DNA of 31,786 bases from JABDCI01 sp964475835. GTDB taxonomy: Bacteria; Verrucomicrobiota; Verrucomicrobiia; JABWAM01. The first letter of the stretch is position 1, and each line of letters opens with the position of its first letter. The notes under the pieces are model-generated. The model saw only the letters and a list, made by a program, of their open reading frames with translations, was not told the origin of the DNA and searched no databases. Position numbers and translations under genes: made by a program. The stretch spans positions 1-31,786 of the forward strand of contig CAYYYL010000032.1 in NCBI GenBank assembly GCA_964475835.1, given 5' to 3'. Positions 17,550-24,625 of the stretch are shown one piece after another.

Positions 17550-18104
17550 ATGAAGGGTAAAATTCGACAAAGGGTTCGTCGGCATTCGACCTGGATGTTT
17601 TCGATCCCCGAATTTGAGTTGGGAATCCTTCCGATCATCAAATGGTGGGAAAAGCGACGGTTGACGTACAATCTGGTGATCGGTCTGGGGGGGGCAGTGA
17701 CGTTCCTTGTGATCCAGTTGCTGGTGCAATTTGCGGAGGGTGTGAAGGATTTTGACTGGAATCCGCTGATTTTTCCGGAGGTCGATCATTTGATCATTTT
17801 TGCCGTGGTGGCGAATCTGCTCTTCACGTTCTGCTGGGTGGTCGAATCGTGTTTCATGTTTGTCTCCAAAAAGAAGATCCGCGCCTTGGGGGGGGTCAAA
17901 GTGCTCAAGTGGGGATTGATCGCTTCGCTTGCCCTGATCATCGCACCCGCGTGGGCCCTCTTCAGTGTCTGGGTGGCGCATTCGTGGGGGGGCGATACCC
18001 CTCAACTTCTGGCGCCTCCCTTGCAAAAGCATCATCAGCAGGCACTGGCGCCCCGCCAAGCTGCGGTTCCTCCCGTTGCCGCTCCATCGAAGGTGGAGAA
18101 GTAA
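17550..18104 (+). CDS. Uncharacterised three-helix membrane protein
   Basis: The product is 184 residues from ATG 17550; the frame is open upstream to 17373, but that part overlaps nuoG and the regulatory palindromes, so it is unlikely to be coding. Three hydrophobic helices are visible: about 40-60 (LVIGLGGAVTFLVIQLLVQF), 78-104 and 119-143. A short basic N-terminus precedes them and a Pro/Ala-rich tail (150-184, with several PP and AP pairs) follows. W-rich segments occur around helix 1 (IIKWWEKR). I do not recognise a family. It is divergent from nuoG and followed after 38 bases by a small soluble gene. Confidence 0.6.
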   Translation: MKGKIRQRVRRHSTWMFSIPEFELGILPIIKWWEKRRLTYNLVIGLGGAVTFLVIQLLVQFAEGVKDFDWNPLIFPEVDHLIIFAVVANLLFTFCWVVESCFMFVSKKKIRALGGVKVLKWGLIASLALIIAPAWALFSVWVAHSWGGDTPQLLAPPLQKHHQQALAPRQAAVPPVAAPSKVEK

Positions 18105-18142
18105 GTTAGCCCACTTAGAGAAGAAGGGATGTGGAGGTTGGC

Positions 18143-18430
18143 ATGGATACATCAGATGAAATTCAAAAGGCAACGGAGTTAAGAGCTCGATTGACGGCTC
18201 TTTACAAGCGCGACCAGTTTGAAATCCACGACAAAGTGCTTGTGTTTCACGACAAGCTGAAGAAAAAATATTCCGACTACCTGCAATGTCGCCTCTACCA
18301 CCTGATTTCCGGAAGTACCATGAAGACGCCTTACGTGCGCTTCGACTACCCTGGCGAGGATTCGATCGAGCAGTTTATCCTTCGCGAATACGACCTTGTT
18401 TTTGGTCCGGATCGGGCATCCTCATCCTGA
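18143..18430 (+). CDS. Small uncharacterised soluble protein
   Basis: The product is 95 residues from ATG 18143, chosen because GGAGG (18133-18137) lies 5 bases upstream; a GTG at 18131 is also in frame. It is charged and predicted helical at the N-terminus (EIQKATELRARLTALYKR), then an aromatic segment (LQCRLYHLISGSTMKTPYVR) and a C-terminal acidic part. There is no signal peptide or membrane helix and no catalytic motif I can name. It overlaps in coordinates with an alternative start of the next gene. Confidence 0.55.
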   Translation: MDTSDEIQKATELRARLTALYKRDQFEIHDKVLVFHDKLKKKYSDYLQCRLYHLISGSTMKTPYVRFDYPGEDSIEQFILREYDLVFGPDRASSS

Positions 18431-18438
18431 TCGGTCTG

Positions 18439-18960
18439 ATGGCCTGGGTTCTGGGAAATCCCGTTCGCGCCGATTTTCCGAAAGTAACCCTTCGCCAGGC
18501 GCTTGTGGTGTCGAGGATCTTTCTCGAGACCGAGAAGCAGGAGATGGACGGCTACTTTTTCTGTCGTGGTGTGTTGAATCGCACGTGGAAGAGCGAAGGA
18601 AACCCTGATTATCCTGTTCAACCCTTCTGGACACTCACCTGGTGGAACCCGGTTGAGGAGGAGTACGTCTGTCTGATTGTTCCTGCAGGTGGCAAGATTG
18701 AGAAAATCAAGGCTCCAACCAGGGAGTCTCTCCCCTTCCGTGAAAAGCCCAAGATTTCAGAGGGCGAGGCGATGGATGCGGTGGAGCGGTACATGGAGGA
18801 CCATTCGCTTGCCGTGGATGGATTTGAGATTTCGATTGTGGATCTCATTCCCCCCAATCGGGATCATCCGCTCTACTGGCGGATACAGTTGCGAAATCCA
18901 GGGGAAATCACTCCCGTGGAGTTGCGCGTGACCATGGACGGAGCTGTTACCCGGTTTTAG
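18439..18960 (+). CDS. Uncharacterised protein, possible PepSY-like, start uncertain
   Basis: The product is 173 residues from ATG 18439, 8 bases after the previous stop. The frame is also open upstream to ATG 18286. The stretch just before and including the chosen start (ILILIGLMAWVLGNPVRA-DF) looks like the core of a signal peptide whose hydrophobic part would be cut by starting at 18439; no GTG or TTG lies in frame between the two ATGs, so a non-standard start or a long leader is possible. The mature part has many W residues and a C-terminal KISEGEAMDAVERYMEDHSL followed by strands, loosely like PepSY. No function is assigned. Confidence 0.5.
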   Translation: MAWVLGNPVRADFPKVTLRQALVVSRIFLETEKQEMDGYFFCRGVLNRTWKSEGNPDYPVQPFWTLTWWNPVEEEYVCLIVPAGGKIEKIKAPTRESLPFREKPKISEGEAMDAVERYMEDHSLAVDGFEISIVDLIPPNRDHPLYWRIQLRNPGEITPVELRVTMDGAVTRF

Positions 18961-18990
18961 CGGAGCTGGCTTTTCCCAAAAGTGATGCCG

Positions 18991-19455
18991 TCAATAAGCT
19001 TCCCGCTGCAGCACCAGCTGGTATATCTCCTCGGAGCTTTTGGCTGCCTCGGCTTTTTCGCGAAAATCGCGATCATTGAGAAACCGGGAGATGCTGGCGA
19101 GGGTTTTGAGGTGTTGCTGATATTGCCCGACCGGGACGAGAAAGAGGACGACGAGTTTTACAGGCTGGTTGTCGAGAGCGTCGAAATTAATGCCGCTGCT
19201 GGAGCGGGCAAGGACGGCTGTGACCTGGGTGATCGCGTCCGTAGAGGCGTGCGGGATCGCGATTCCGAACCCGATACCCGTACTCATGGTCTTTTCGCGG
19301 TTTTTCACAGCCTGAATGACGGTGTCCTTTTGTATCGCAGGGATCCGCTTCTGATCCACAAGGTGATTGACCAACAGGTCGATGGCTGTCCAACGATCCG
19401 ACGCAGTGAGGTCCAGTATGATTTGGTTCGGATTGATGATTTCGGAAAATTTCAT
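18991..19455 (-). CDS. ptsN: PTS EIIA-type protein (PtsN-like, nitrogen PTS)
   Basis: EIIA of the fructose/mannitol type that accepts a phosphate from HPr or NPr on a histidine. The product is 154 residues. GFGIAIPHASTDAITQV carries the phosphorylated histidine (H69); KTMSTGIG before it and VKLVVLFLVP after it are typical of EIIA-Ntr. No EIIB/EIIC transport domain is adjacent, which favours a regulatory EIIA role over sugar uptake. It ends convergent with the gene at 18439 across 30 bases, and lies 62 bases upstream of the end of the HEXXH membrane gene. The exact subfamily is inferred. Confidence 0.85.
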   Translation of the reverse strand: MKFSEIINPNQIILDLTASDRWTAIDLLVNHLVDQKRIPAIQKDTVIQAVKNREKTMSTGIGFGIAIPHASTDAITQVTAVLARSSSGINFDALDNQPVKLVVLFLVPVGQYQQHLKTLASISRFLNDRDFREKAEAAKSSEEIYQLVLQREAY

Positions 19456-19517
19456 ACTCGTTCAAGGACAGGCCCCTACAGTCGTACGGAGGTGATGGGC
19501 CTAAGACAAGTCCTTTT

Positions 19518-20237
19518 TTATTTCTTCGCCTTTCCGGAGGTCAGGAAATGCCCTGCCTGGCTCATAAGATCCCACACCCCCGTATAGGAAACCCCAAGAT
19601 CCTTCAGGAGAGACATGAATTTGCGTCTAAACCCGGAAGGGGTGGGTAGAACCCACAACAGAAAAAGGACGATGGCGAGATTCACCAGCAGAATCAGGAC
19701 AAATGAAAAAACATATCCCTGAGAGGAAAAATCGGTTTGACGGGTGACCATCATTCGTCCGGTCATGTTCAGGTGATAGCCGAGGCAGAACCCGATGGAG
19801 ATCCAGGTGAGGGCGAGTGTGATCGGAGAGGAGTGGATCCACTGGATCACCATGGCGAGCGTTCCAAAGATGATGGCATAAAAGGGAAACATGTAGGGCG
19901 CGAGCGTGATCAAAAAATTGGAGCGGTTTGAGATCACGTAACCATGCGTCTTTTTCACAGATACTCGTTTGACCTTTCCACCGCAGAGTTTGATGAACAG
20001 GACATGGGTCCATTCGTGTGCAAAAACATAGATCCGGGTGGGAAGGCGGAAAAAAATTGAAAAAATTCCCCAGAGGATGGCTCCTCCGAGGCAATAACTG
20101 AGGGGGTTTTCAAAAAAAATCGTCCGCTCATTGAGTCCCACTGCATGCTTCCAGATGGCGATGGAGAAAACGGGGAGGGTGGGAAGAAGGACGATGGCTA
20201 TGAAAAATTTAATTGCTTTGATCAAAAAAATCCGCAC
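19518..20237 (-). CDS. Putative membrane zinc metalloprotease (M50-like)
   Basis: The product is 239 residues from GTG 20237. Hydrophobic helices lie at about 10-30, 45-63, 108-130, 137-155 and 176-198. Helix-adjacent HEWTH (His 74, Glu 75, His 78) fits HExxH, in the context RIYVFAHEWTHVLFIKLCGG typical of site-2-protease-like proteins, and YVISNRSNFLITLAPYMFPF follows. I do not see a clear third metal ligand such as an NxxPxxxLDG motif, so activity is unproved; the gene may be an inactive or divergent relative. It is divergent from rpsT. Confidence 0.55.
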   Translation of the reverse strand: MRIFLIKAIKFFIAIVLLPTLPVFSIAIWKHAVGLNERTIFFENPLSYCLGGAILWGIFSIFFRLPTRIYVFAHEWTHVLFIKLCGGKVKRVSVKKTHGYVISNRSNFLITLAPYMFPFYAIIFGTLAMVIQWIHSSPITLALTWISIGFCLGYHLNMTGRMMVTRQTDFSSQGYVFSFVLILLVNLAIVLFLLWVLPTPSGFRRKFMSLLKDLGVSYTGVWDLMSQAGHFLTSGKAKK

Positions 20238-20268
20238 AATGGTGTGTTCCTAGGAGTAGATTTCACGG

Positions 20269-20285
20269 GAGGCGAAAAGCGCCTC
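20269..20285 (+). promoter_or_regulatory. rpsT: Hairpin in the rpsT leader
   Basis: GAGGCG-AAAAG-CGCCTC forms a perfect 6-bp stem with a 5-base loop, 48 bases before the rpsT ATG. The leader has no clear Shine-Dalgarno sequence. S20 represses its own translation in E. coli, so a leader structure is plausible here, but this could be chance. Confidence 0.35.
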
Positions 20286-20333
20286 AAGTGTTTCTGCCCG
20301 TAATCCATTGGATTCTTTAATTCACCCACTTGT

Positions 20334-20597
20334 ATGCCGAAAGCAAAATCCGCAGAAAAACAGGCTCGTGCCAGCGAACGCAGACGTATTCGCAACCAGG
20401 CCGTGAAAAATAAAATCCGCTCTGGTCTGAAGCTCTTCCAGCAGCTGTCCAAGTCCGACTCGACGAAGGCCCGCGAACAGGCGCGCCAGATCATGTCCTG
20501 GATGGACCGCGCGGTGAAGAACCGGGTGATTCACTTCAACGTCGCGCGTCGGCAGAAATCGCGTTTGATGATCAAGCTTAACGCGCTCGCGAAGTAA
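20334..20597 (+). CDS. rpsT: 30S ribosomal protein S20
   Basis: Primary 16S rRNA-binding protein of the small subunit. The product is 87 residues, very basic, starting MPKAKSAEKQARASERRRIR. The helical-bundle pattern RNQAVKNKIRSGLKLFQQ, the central MSWMDRAVKNRVIHFNVARRQ and the closing KSRLMIKLNALAK match S20. It starts with ATG at 20334 without a visible Shine-Dalgarno sequence. rpoZ follows after 8 bases on the same strand. Confidence 0.93.
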   Translation: MPKAKSAEKQARASERRRIRNQAVKNKIRSGLKLFQQLSKSDSTKAREQARQIMSWMDRAVKNRVIHFNVARRQKSRLMIKLNALAK

Positions 20598-20605
20598 GGT
20601 TTTCC

Positions 20606-20848
20606 ATGAATAATCAATTTTTGCAGGAAGCGCTCAAGAATGTGAAAAACCCCAACATTCTTGTGAACATGGTCTCACAGCGGGTGCGGCAGCTTGGCCA
20701 GGGGCACAAAGCCCTGGTGGCTGCGGATGCACGGATGTCCTTCATGGATGTCGCCCTCAAGGAGATTGCCGAGGGAAAGCTCGATTTCGAATTGCCGCCT
20801 GACGAGGTTCTTGCAATTGCAAGCGGCCGGTCGAAGAAAAAGAAGTGA
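20606..20848 (+). CDS. rpoZ: DNA-directed RNA polymerase omega subunit
   Basis: Small subunit that helps the beta-prime subunit fold and binds the ppGpp site in proteobacteria. The product is 80 residues starting MNNQFLQEALKNVKNPNILV; VSQRVRQLGQGHKALV and the LKEIAEGKLDFE block match omega (compare the AARRARQM and ALREIEEG segments of E. coli). A lysine-rich tail ends the protein. AAGG at about 20596 lies 6 bases from the ATG. It is 8 bases after rpsT, so the two are probably cotranscribed. Confidence 0.85.
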   Translation: MNNQFLQEALKNVKNPNILVNMVSQRVRQLGQGHKALVAADARMSFMDVALKEIAEGKLDFELPPDEVLAIASGRSKKKK

Positions 20849-20862
20849 GCGCGGAGGGCAGT

Positions 20863-21043
20863 AGTAATAAGTAGCAAGTCACAAGGTCGGACGGCGGGTT
20901 GTTTTTTTACCTTTCCGTTTCATTTCACTTTTCATTCTATTAAGAATGAAAAGTGCTTGAGCGGGCTCTTCCGCCCTGCGCTGTAGATTTGTTCCCCATG
21001 ACTGAGATTCTGACTTGCTACTTGTGGCTTGCTCCTTGTTACT
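20863..21043. repeat. MITE-like inverted-repeat element with internal hairpin
   Basis: A 181-bp intergenic block between rpoZ and smpB. Its ends form 24-base inverted repeats matching at 20 of 24 positions (20863-20886 against the complement of 21020-21043). The ends read as tandem heptamers: AGTAATA, AGTAGCA, AGTCACA on the left and, on the minus strand, AGTAACA, AGGAGCA, AGCCACA, AGTAGCA, AGTCAGA on the right. Inside is a perfect 13-bp hairpin, CACTTTTCATTCT / AGAATGAAAAGTG, with a 4-base ATTA loop (20926-20955). No transposase is present and I see no target duplication. Origin (MITE, REP or a heptamer-repeat family) is not decided. Confidence 0.55.
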
Positions 21044-21059
21044 TTCTTCCATTCCTTCC

Positions 21060-21512
21060 ATGGATACTGCGGAAATCGTCAATCGCAAAGCCCGTCATGA
21101 TTTCAACGTCATTGAGACGTATGAAGCCGGAATTGTGCTGACGGGAACGGAGGTAAAATCGATCCGCCTTGGTAAGGCGAGCCTGGTGGGTGCTTTTGCG
21201 AAGGTGGACAAGGATGAAGTCTGGCTGATCGGATCCCATATCGACGAATACGCCCAGGGAAACCGTTACAACCACGACCCCAAACGCTTCCGCAAACTCC
21301 TTCTCAAGCGTAGCGAAATTGAGCGGTTGGCATCCCTTTCGGCGGTCAAGGGGCGGGCCCTGGTTCCTCTCAAAATCTATTTCAGTGACCGAGGATTCGC
21401 CAAAGTTCTTCTTGGCGTGGGTGAGGGAAAGACCCACGGGGATCGCCGTGAAGACATCAAGAAGCGTGACACGGAACGTGAAATGCGTCAGGCTATGAAG
21501 CGACGTCGGTAA
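21060..21512 (+). CDS. smpB: SsrA-binding protein SmpB
   Basis: Binds tmRNA and delivers it to stalled ribosomes for trans-translation. The product is 150 residues from ATG 21060. AEIVNRKARHDFNVIETYEA, GIVLTGTEVKSIR, SHIDEYAQGNRYNHDPKRFR, KLLLKRSEIERL and VPLKIYFSDRGFAKVLLGVG are the SmpB core, and a basic C-terminal tail (about 133-150) ends in RRR as in the family. A frame open to 21015 adds MLLVACSLLLSSIPS, which reads out of the right end of the repeat element and is not family-like. No tmRNA gene is in the window. Confidence 0.95.
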   Translation: MDTAEIVNRKARHDFNVIETYEAGIVLTGTEVKSIRLGKASLVGAFAKVDKDEVWLIGSHIDEYAQGNRYNHDPKRFRKLLLKRSEIERLASLSAVKGRALVPLKIYFSDRGFAKVLLGVGEGKTHGDRREDIKKRDTEREMRQAMKRRR

Positions 21513-21548
21513 AGTGCCGCCGGTTTTGTACAGAGACTTCCCCAGCGT

Positions 21549-22139
21549 ATGAAAAAAACCATCCTTCTGGTGGATGATGAACCCTCCATCACCGAATCGT
21601 TGAAACGGGCCCTTCGTCGTGAGCCTTACGAATTTTTAACCGCTCAGTCCGCCGAACAGGCGCTTGAAGTCCTCAAAGAGCGTCCGGTGGACGCCGTCAT
21701 CGCTGATGAGCACATGCCCGGCATGACGGGGAGTCAATTGATCTCCCTCGTTCGGAAAAAATACCCGGACACGCTTCGAATCATTCTCACGGGGCATCCC
21801 GAGCTCGATTCCTGCATCCGAGCGATCAATCAGGGTGAGGTTTATCGCTTTTTCACCAAGCCCTTCCACGAGGTGGATCTTGCCATCACCCTACGACAGG
21901 CACTTCAGCAAAAGGACTTGATCATTGAAGTGCGAAATCTGCTTGAGGCGGCACGAAGTCAGCTGGGAGCGCTTGAGCAGCTTGAACGCGATCATCCCGG
22001 GATCACGCAGGTCAAGCTGGACGCCCGGGGCGCCGTGGTGATCGACCCTGTCCAGGGGGATCTCGAATCGCTTGTGGCGGAGATGCGCAAGGAAGTGCAG
22101 CGCTATAAACGCTATTTTCCAAAACGCGAGGACTCGTAA
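21549..22139 (+). CDS. Response regulator receiver protein with C-terminal extension
   Basis: The product is 196 residues. A CheY-like receiver covers about 1-120: acidic pocket VDDEP (8-12), phosphoacceptor Asp 53 in AVIADEHMPGMTG, LTGH (80-83) and the conserved Lys 104 in YRFFTKPF. The rest (120-196) is an unrecognised helical region rich in Glu, Gln and Arg, without a DNA-binding motif. The YRFFTKP segment groups it with the receivers at 22143 and 24622. It lies 36 bases after smpB and ends 3 bases from the convergent HD-GYP gene, so it may serve the same signalling network. Confidence 0.85.
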   Translation: MKKTILLVDDEPSITESLKRALRREPYEFLTAQSAEQALEVLKERPVDAVIADEHMPGMTGSQLISLVRKKYPDTLRIILTGHPELDSCIRAINQGEVYRFFTKPFHEVDLAITLRQALQQKDLIIEVRNLLEAARSQLGALEQLERDHPGITQVKLDARGAVVIDPVQGDLESLVAEMRKEVQRYKRYFPKREDS

Positions 22140-22142
22140 CCT

Positions 22143-23417
22143 CTACTTTTTGCGATAGACAAAGATGCTGTCGATGATGGGGTCGGTTTCCTGAAAGTTT
22201 TGAATCCGGGAGAGATGTTTTTCCTGAATCGTGGTTTCCTTTGGAAGAAGCAGGACTTTGTGCACCGTTTCGAGATCGCGTGACAGAACCATTCCGATCC
22301 GAAGATCCTTGAGGCGGACTTCAATTTCAGCGTTTTCCAGGTCTTCGGCGATTTGCGGCTCGATGCATTGGATCAGGGCTGCGACGATATCCGGATCAAA
22401 CTCCACGGGACAGCGTTGGCGCACCGCCTGACAGGCTTTTTCCGGAGTGGCATTCTGGTAGGCCGTACGGGAATTCAAAGCCTTGTCGAAAGCGTTGGCG
22501 ACGGCGATGACACGTGAACCCAGGGGGATATCATGTCCCTTCAGACCATCCGGGAATCCATTTCCTTCAAACCGTTCATGATGATGGCGGACCAGTCGGG
22601 GAACGGTGTTCAGGTGCTGAACCATTCGCAACACCGTTTCACCCTGGGTGGGGTGTCGTTTGAGGGTTTCCTGTTCGATGGCGCTTAAATGCATCTCCGG
22701 TTTGCTGAGGATTTCCGGTGCGATCCCAACCTTTCCGATGTCGTGGAGGGCAGCGGCGACCTCGAGTTCGAAAAGCCCCTTTGCATCAATTCCTAATTGT
22801 TCCCCGATCTTTCTCGAGAGATGGGCGACACGTTTGGAATGGTTTCCGATCAGGCTGCTGTGCATCTCGGCAAGGCCGGAAAGGGCCTGAACCGTTTCCA
22901 GAAAGCTTTTCTGAAGCTCTTCATTGAGCGTGGCAATTTTTTGGGTGCGCTCGATGACCTTGTTTTCAAGGTTCTGGTTCAACTCCTTGAGCTCAGCATT
23001 CTGAGCCTGGGTTAGAGCCTGGAGTTCCCGATTTTCCAGGACGAGGCGATATTGAGCCACCGCCTGGTGAATCACCGACCTCAGCTCCTCGTCATTCCAC
23101 GGCTTGGTGAGAAATCGAAAGACTGCCCCGCGATTAATGGCTTCGATGGCCGCCTGGATATCGGCATATCCCGTCAAAATGACCCGGATCGTATCGGGGG
23201 AAAGGGATCGCACCTGTTCCAGGAGTCGGGATCCCTCCATTTCCGGCATGCGCTGATCAGAGAGGATGACGGCATATCTCGTTTCCCCAACCTTGCGGAG
23301 CGCCTCCTCCGGGGATGTGGTGGTTTCGATTTCGAAACCCTCTTTTCTCAAAAGCCGTTCACACGAGGAAAGAACGTTTGCCTCGTCGTCGACAATGAGG
23401 ATTTTGTCTTTGCTCAT
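22143..23417 (-). CDS. Receiver-HD-GYP protein (RpfG-like, probably degenerate)
   Basis: The product is 424 residues from ATG 23417, which overlaps the HDOD stop by 4 bases; the frame is open further but enters the HDOD gene. The receiver (1-120) has Asp 54 in VILSDQRMPEMEG and Lys 105. A coiled coil (~128-172) leads to an HD-GYP domain: H193, H225-D226 in LHDIGKVG, H255, H279-H280 in HHER, then GNGFPDG (GFP, not GYP) and VANAFDKAL with Asn 308 where VADVFDAL has a conserved Asp. Intact HD-GYP proteins hydrolyse cyclic di-GMP; this one may be weak or regulatory. Last gene of the H-NOX operon. Confidence 0.9.
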   Translation of the reverse strand: MSKDKILIVDDEANVLSSCERLLRKEGFEIETTTSPEEALRKVGETRYAVILSDQRMPEMEGSRLLEQVRSLSPDTIRVILTGYADIQAAIEAINRGAVFRFLTKPWNDEELRSVIHQAVAQYRLVLENRELQALTQAQNAELKELNQNLENKVIERTQKIATLNEELQKSFLETVQALSGLAEMHSSLIGNHSKRVAHLSRKIGEQLGIDAKGLFELEVAAALHDIGKVGIAPEILSKPEMHLSAIEQETLKRHPTQGETVLRMVQHLNTVPRLVRHHHERFEGNGFPDGLKGHDIPLGSRVIAVANAFDKALNSRTAYQNATPEKACQAVRQRCPVEFDPDIVAALIQCIEPQIAEDLENAEIEVRLKDLRIGMVLSRDLETVHKVLLLPKETTIQEKHLSRIQNFQETDPIIDSIFVYRKK

Positions 23418-24625
23418 GGGGAGGGGGATCCGTTGGCCGGGAGTTTGGATTGCAGCCAGACTTGAAGGGAGTGAATGTTGAGTTGAGAGTCGGCGAGTGG
23501 GGCCTCCGATGCCTCTCTCCACGCATCAAAGTTCAGGACCAGTACCCCTCGTTGTTCAAAGGTTGCCCGTTTTTCCGGAGAAAGCGACCCGTCGGCGATC
23601 ACCGCCACGAAATGGGTTTCTGCGCCGGTGATTTCATCGGGAATCATGGGGGCGTGTCCCAGCGAGAGAAGGGTCATCTGTACAATTTCACGATCGACCG
23701 GATCCGCGAGAAATACAGCGGTGTCCCGGATGCTTGGAGGAAGGGGATGGGTGGGCGATGGGGCAAGTTCAAAAAAGACCTCTGCTTTTTCCACTTCCCG
23801 GGGAAGGCTGAGGAGAACTCGGCGGGACATCGGGATGGAAACCCCCTCCCGTTGCAGAATGGTGAGGAAATCCTTCTCCACATGCGACTCACCATCGCTT
23901 CCAATCTGGGCGATGCGCGCAAGTTGATCCGAGACCCGGGCAAGTGAGATTCGATGATCATCCTCGGAAGAACCCGCGATGGCAGACCTGGGAAGATGAT
24001 GGCTTGCGAGGACCTTGGTAATGGAGGTGGGAATTTTCCAATGCCGGCAGAGTTCGGATCCAGCCGTTCCGTGATGCAATCCAAATACACTTTCTTCGAT
24101 CTCATGCAGACATTGTTCCCCGGAGGCGGCTTTTTCTAGGATGTCCTTATACAAATCCGGATAAAATTCCATAAAAAGGACTTTTCCGAGGTCGTGCATC
24201 AATCCGCAGACAAAGGCCAGCTCCGGATCGGCATGAGTCAAACTGGCAAGTTCTCGCATGGCACTGCCAACGGCGAGTGAGTGCTTCCAAAGTTGAGTCC
24301 GCCAGGTCTTGATTTTTTCCTCTGTTCGTGACCCGAAACCGAACACCGTCACGCCCAGAGCCAGGCTGCGGACACCCTGCTGGCCGATGATGACGATGGC
24401 CTGGGGAACGGTGCTGACCTTTTGTGAGAGCCCGTAGAAGGCGGAGTTTGCGATGCGAAGGATTTTGCCTGTCAAAACTTCATCGGAAGCAATGATCTGG
24501 GCGAGTTCGTTGCTGTCGGATTCAAGATTTTGTGTGAGCGTACTGATGCGCTGAACCGCCTGGGGCAGGGGCGGAATGGACTGCACCTTTCTGAAGATTT
24601 CGTCGATGGAAAGAGATTGGCTCAT
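23414..24625 (-). CDS. HDOD-domain protein with receiver-like C-terminus
   Basis: The product is 403 residues. Residues about 14-210 form an HDOD domain: IPPLPQAVQRISTLTQN, GKILRIANSAFYGL, VRSLALGVTVFGFG, CGLMHDLGKVL (H144-D145) and a following HHGTAGSELC. HDOD proteins are non-catalytic or weakly known signalling partners of two-component and cyclic-di-GMP systems. Residues ~300-375 (VFLADPVDREIVQMTLLSLG, then AVIADGSLSP) look like a degenerate receiver. Its ATG overlaps the receiver-PAS stop by 4 bases, and its stop overlaps the HD-GYP start by 4. Confidence 0.8.
   Translation of the reverse strand: MSQSLSIDEIFRKVQSIPPLPQAVQRISTLTQNLESDSNELAQIIASDEVLTGKILRIANSAFYGLSQKVSTVPQAIVIIGQQGVRSLALGVTVFGFGSRTEEKIKTWRTQLWKHSLAVGSAMRELASLTHADPELAFVCGLMHDLGKVLFMEFYPDLYKDILEKAASGEQCLHEIEESVFGLHHGTAGSELCRHWKIPTSITKVLASHHLPRSAIAGSSEDDHRISLARVSDQLARIAQIGSDGESHVEKDFLTILQREGVSIPMSRRVLLSLPREVEKAEVFFELAPSPTHPLPPSIRDTAVFLADPVDREIVQMTLLSLGHAPMIPDEITGAETHFVAVIADGSLSPEKRATFEQRGVLVLNFDAWREASEAPLADSQLNIHSLQVWLQSKLPANGSPSP

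Noticed and set aside
17289..18173. A 294-residue minus-strand open frame around the nuoG control region
   Set aside because: It covers the two palindromes, part of nuoG and a plus-strand gene, and has low-complexity composition.
20926..20955. The 13-bp hairpin as an intrinsic terminator for rpoZ
   Set aside because: No T-run follows on either strand, and the stem is AT-rich. It is better seen as part of the repeat element.
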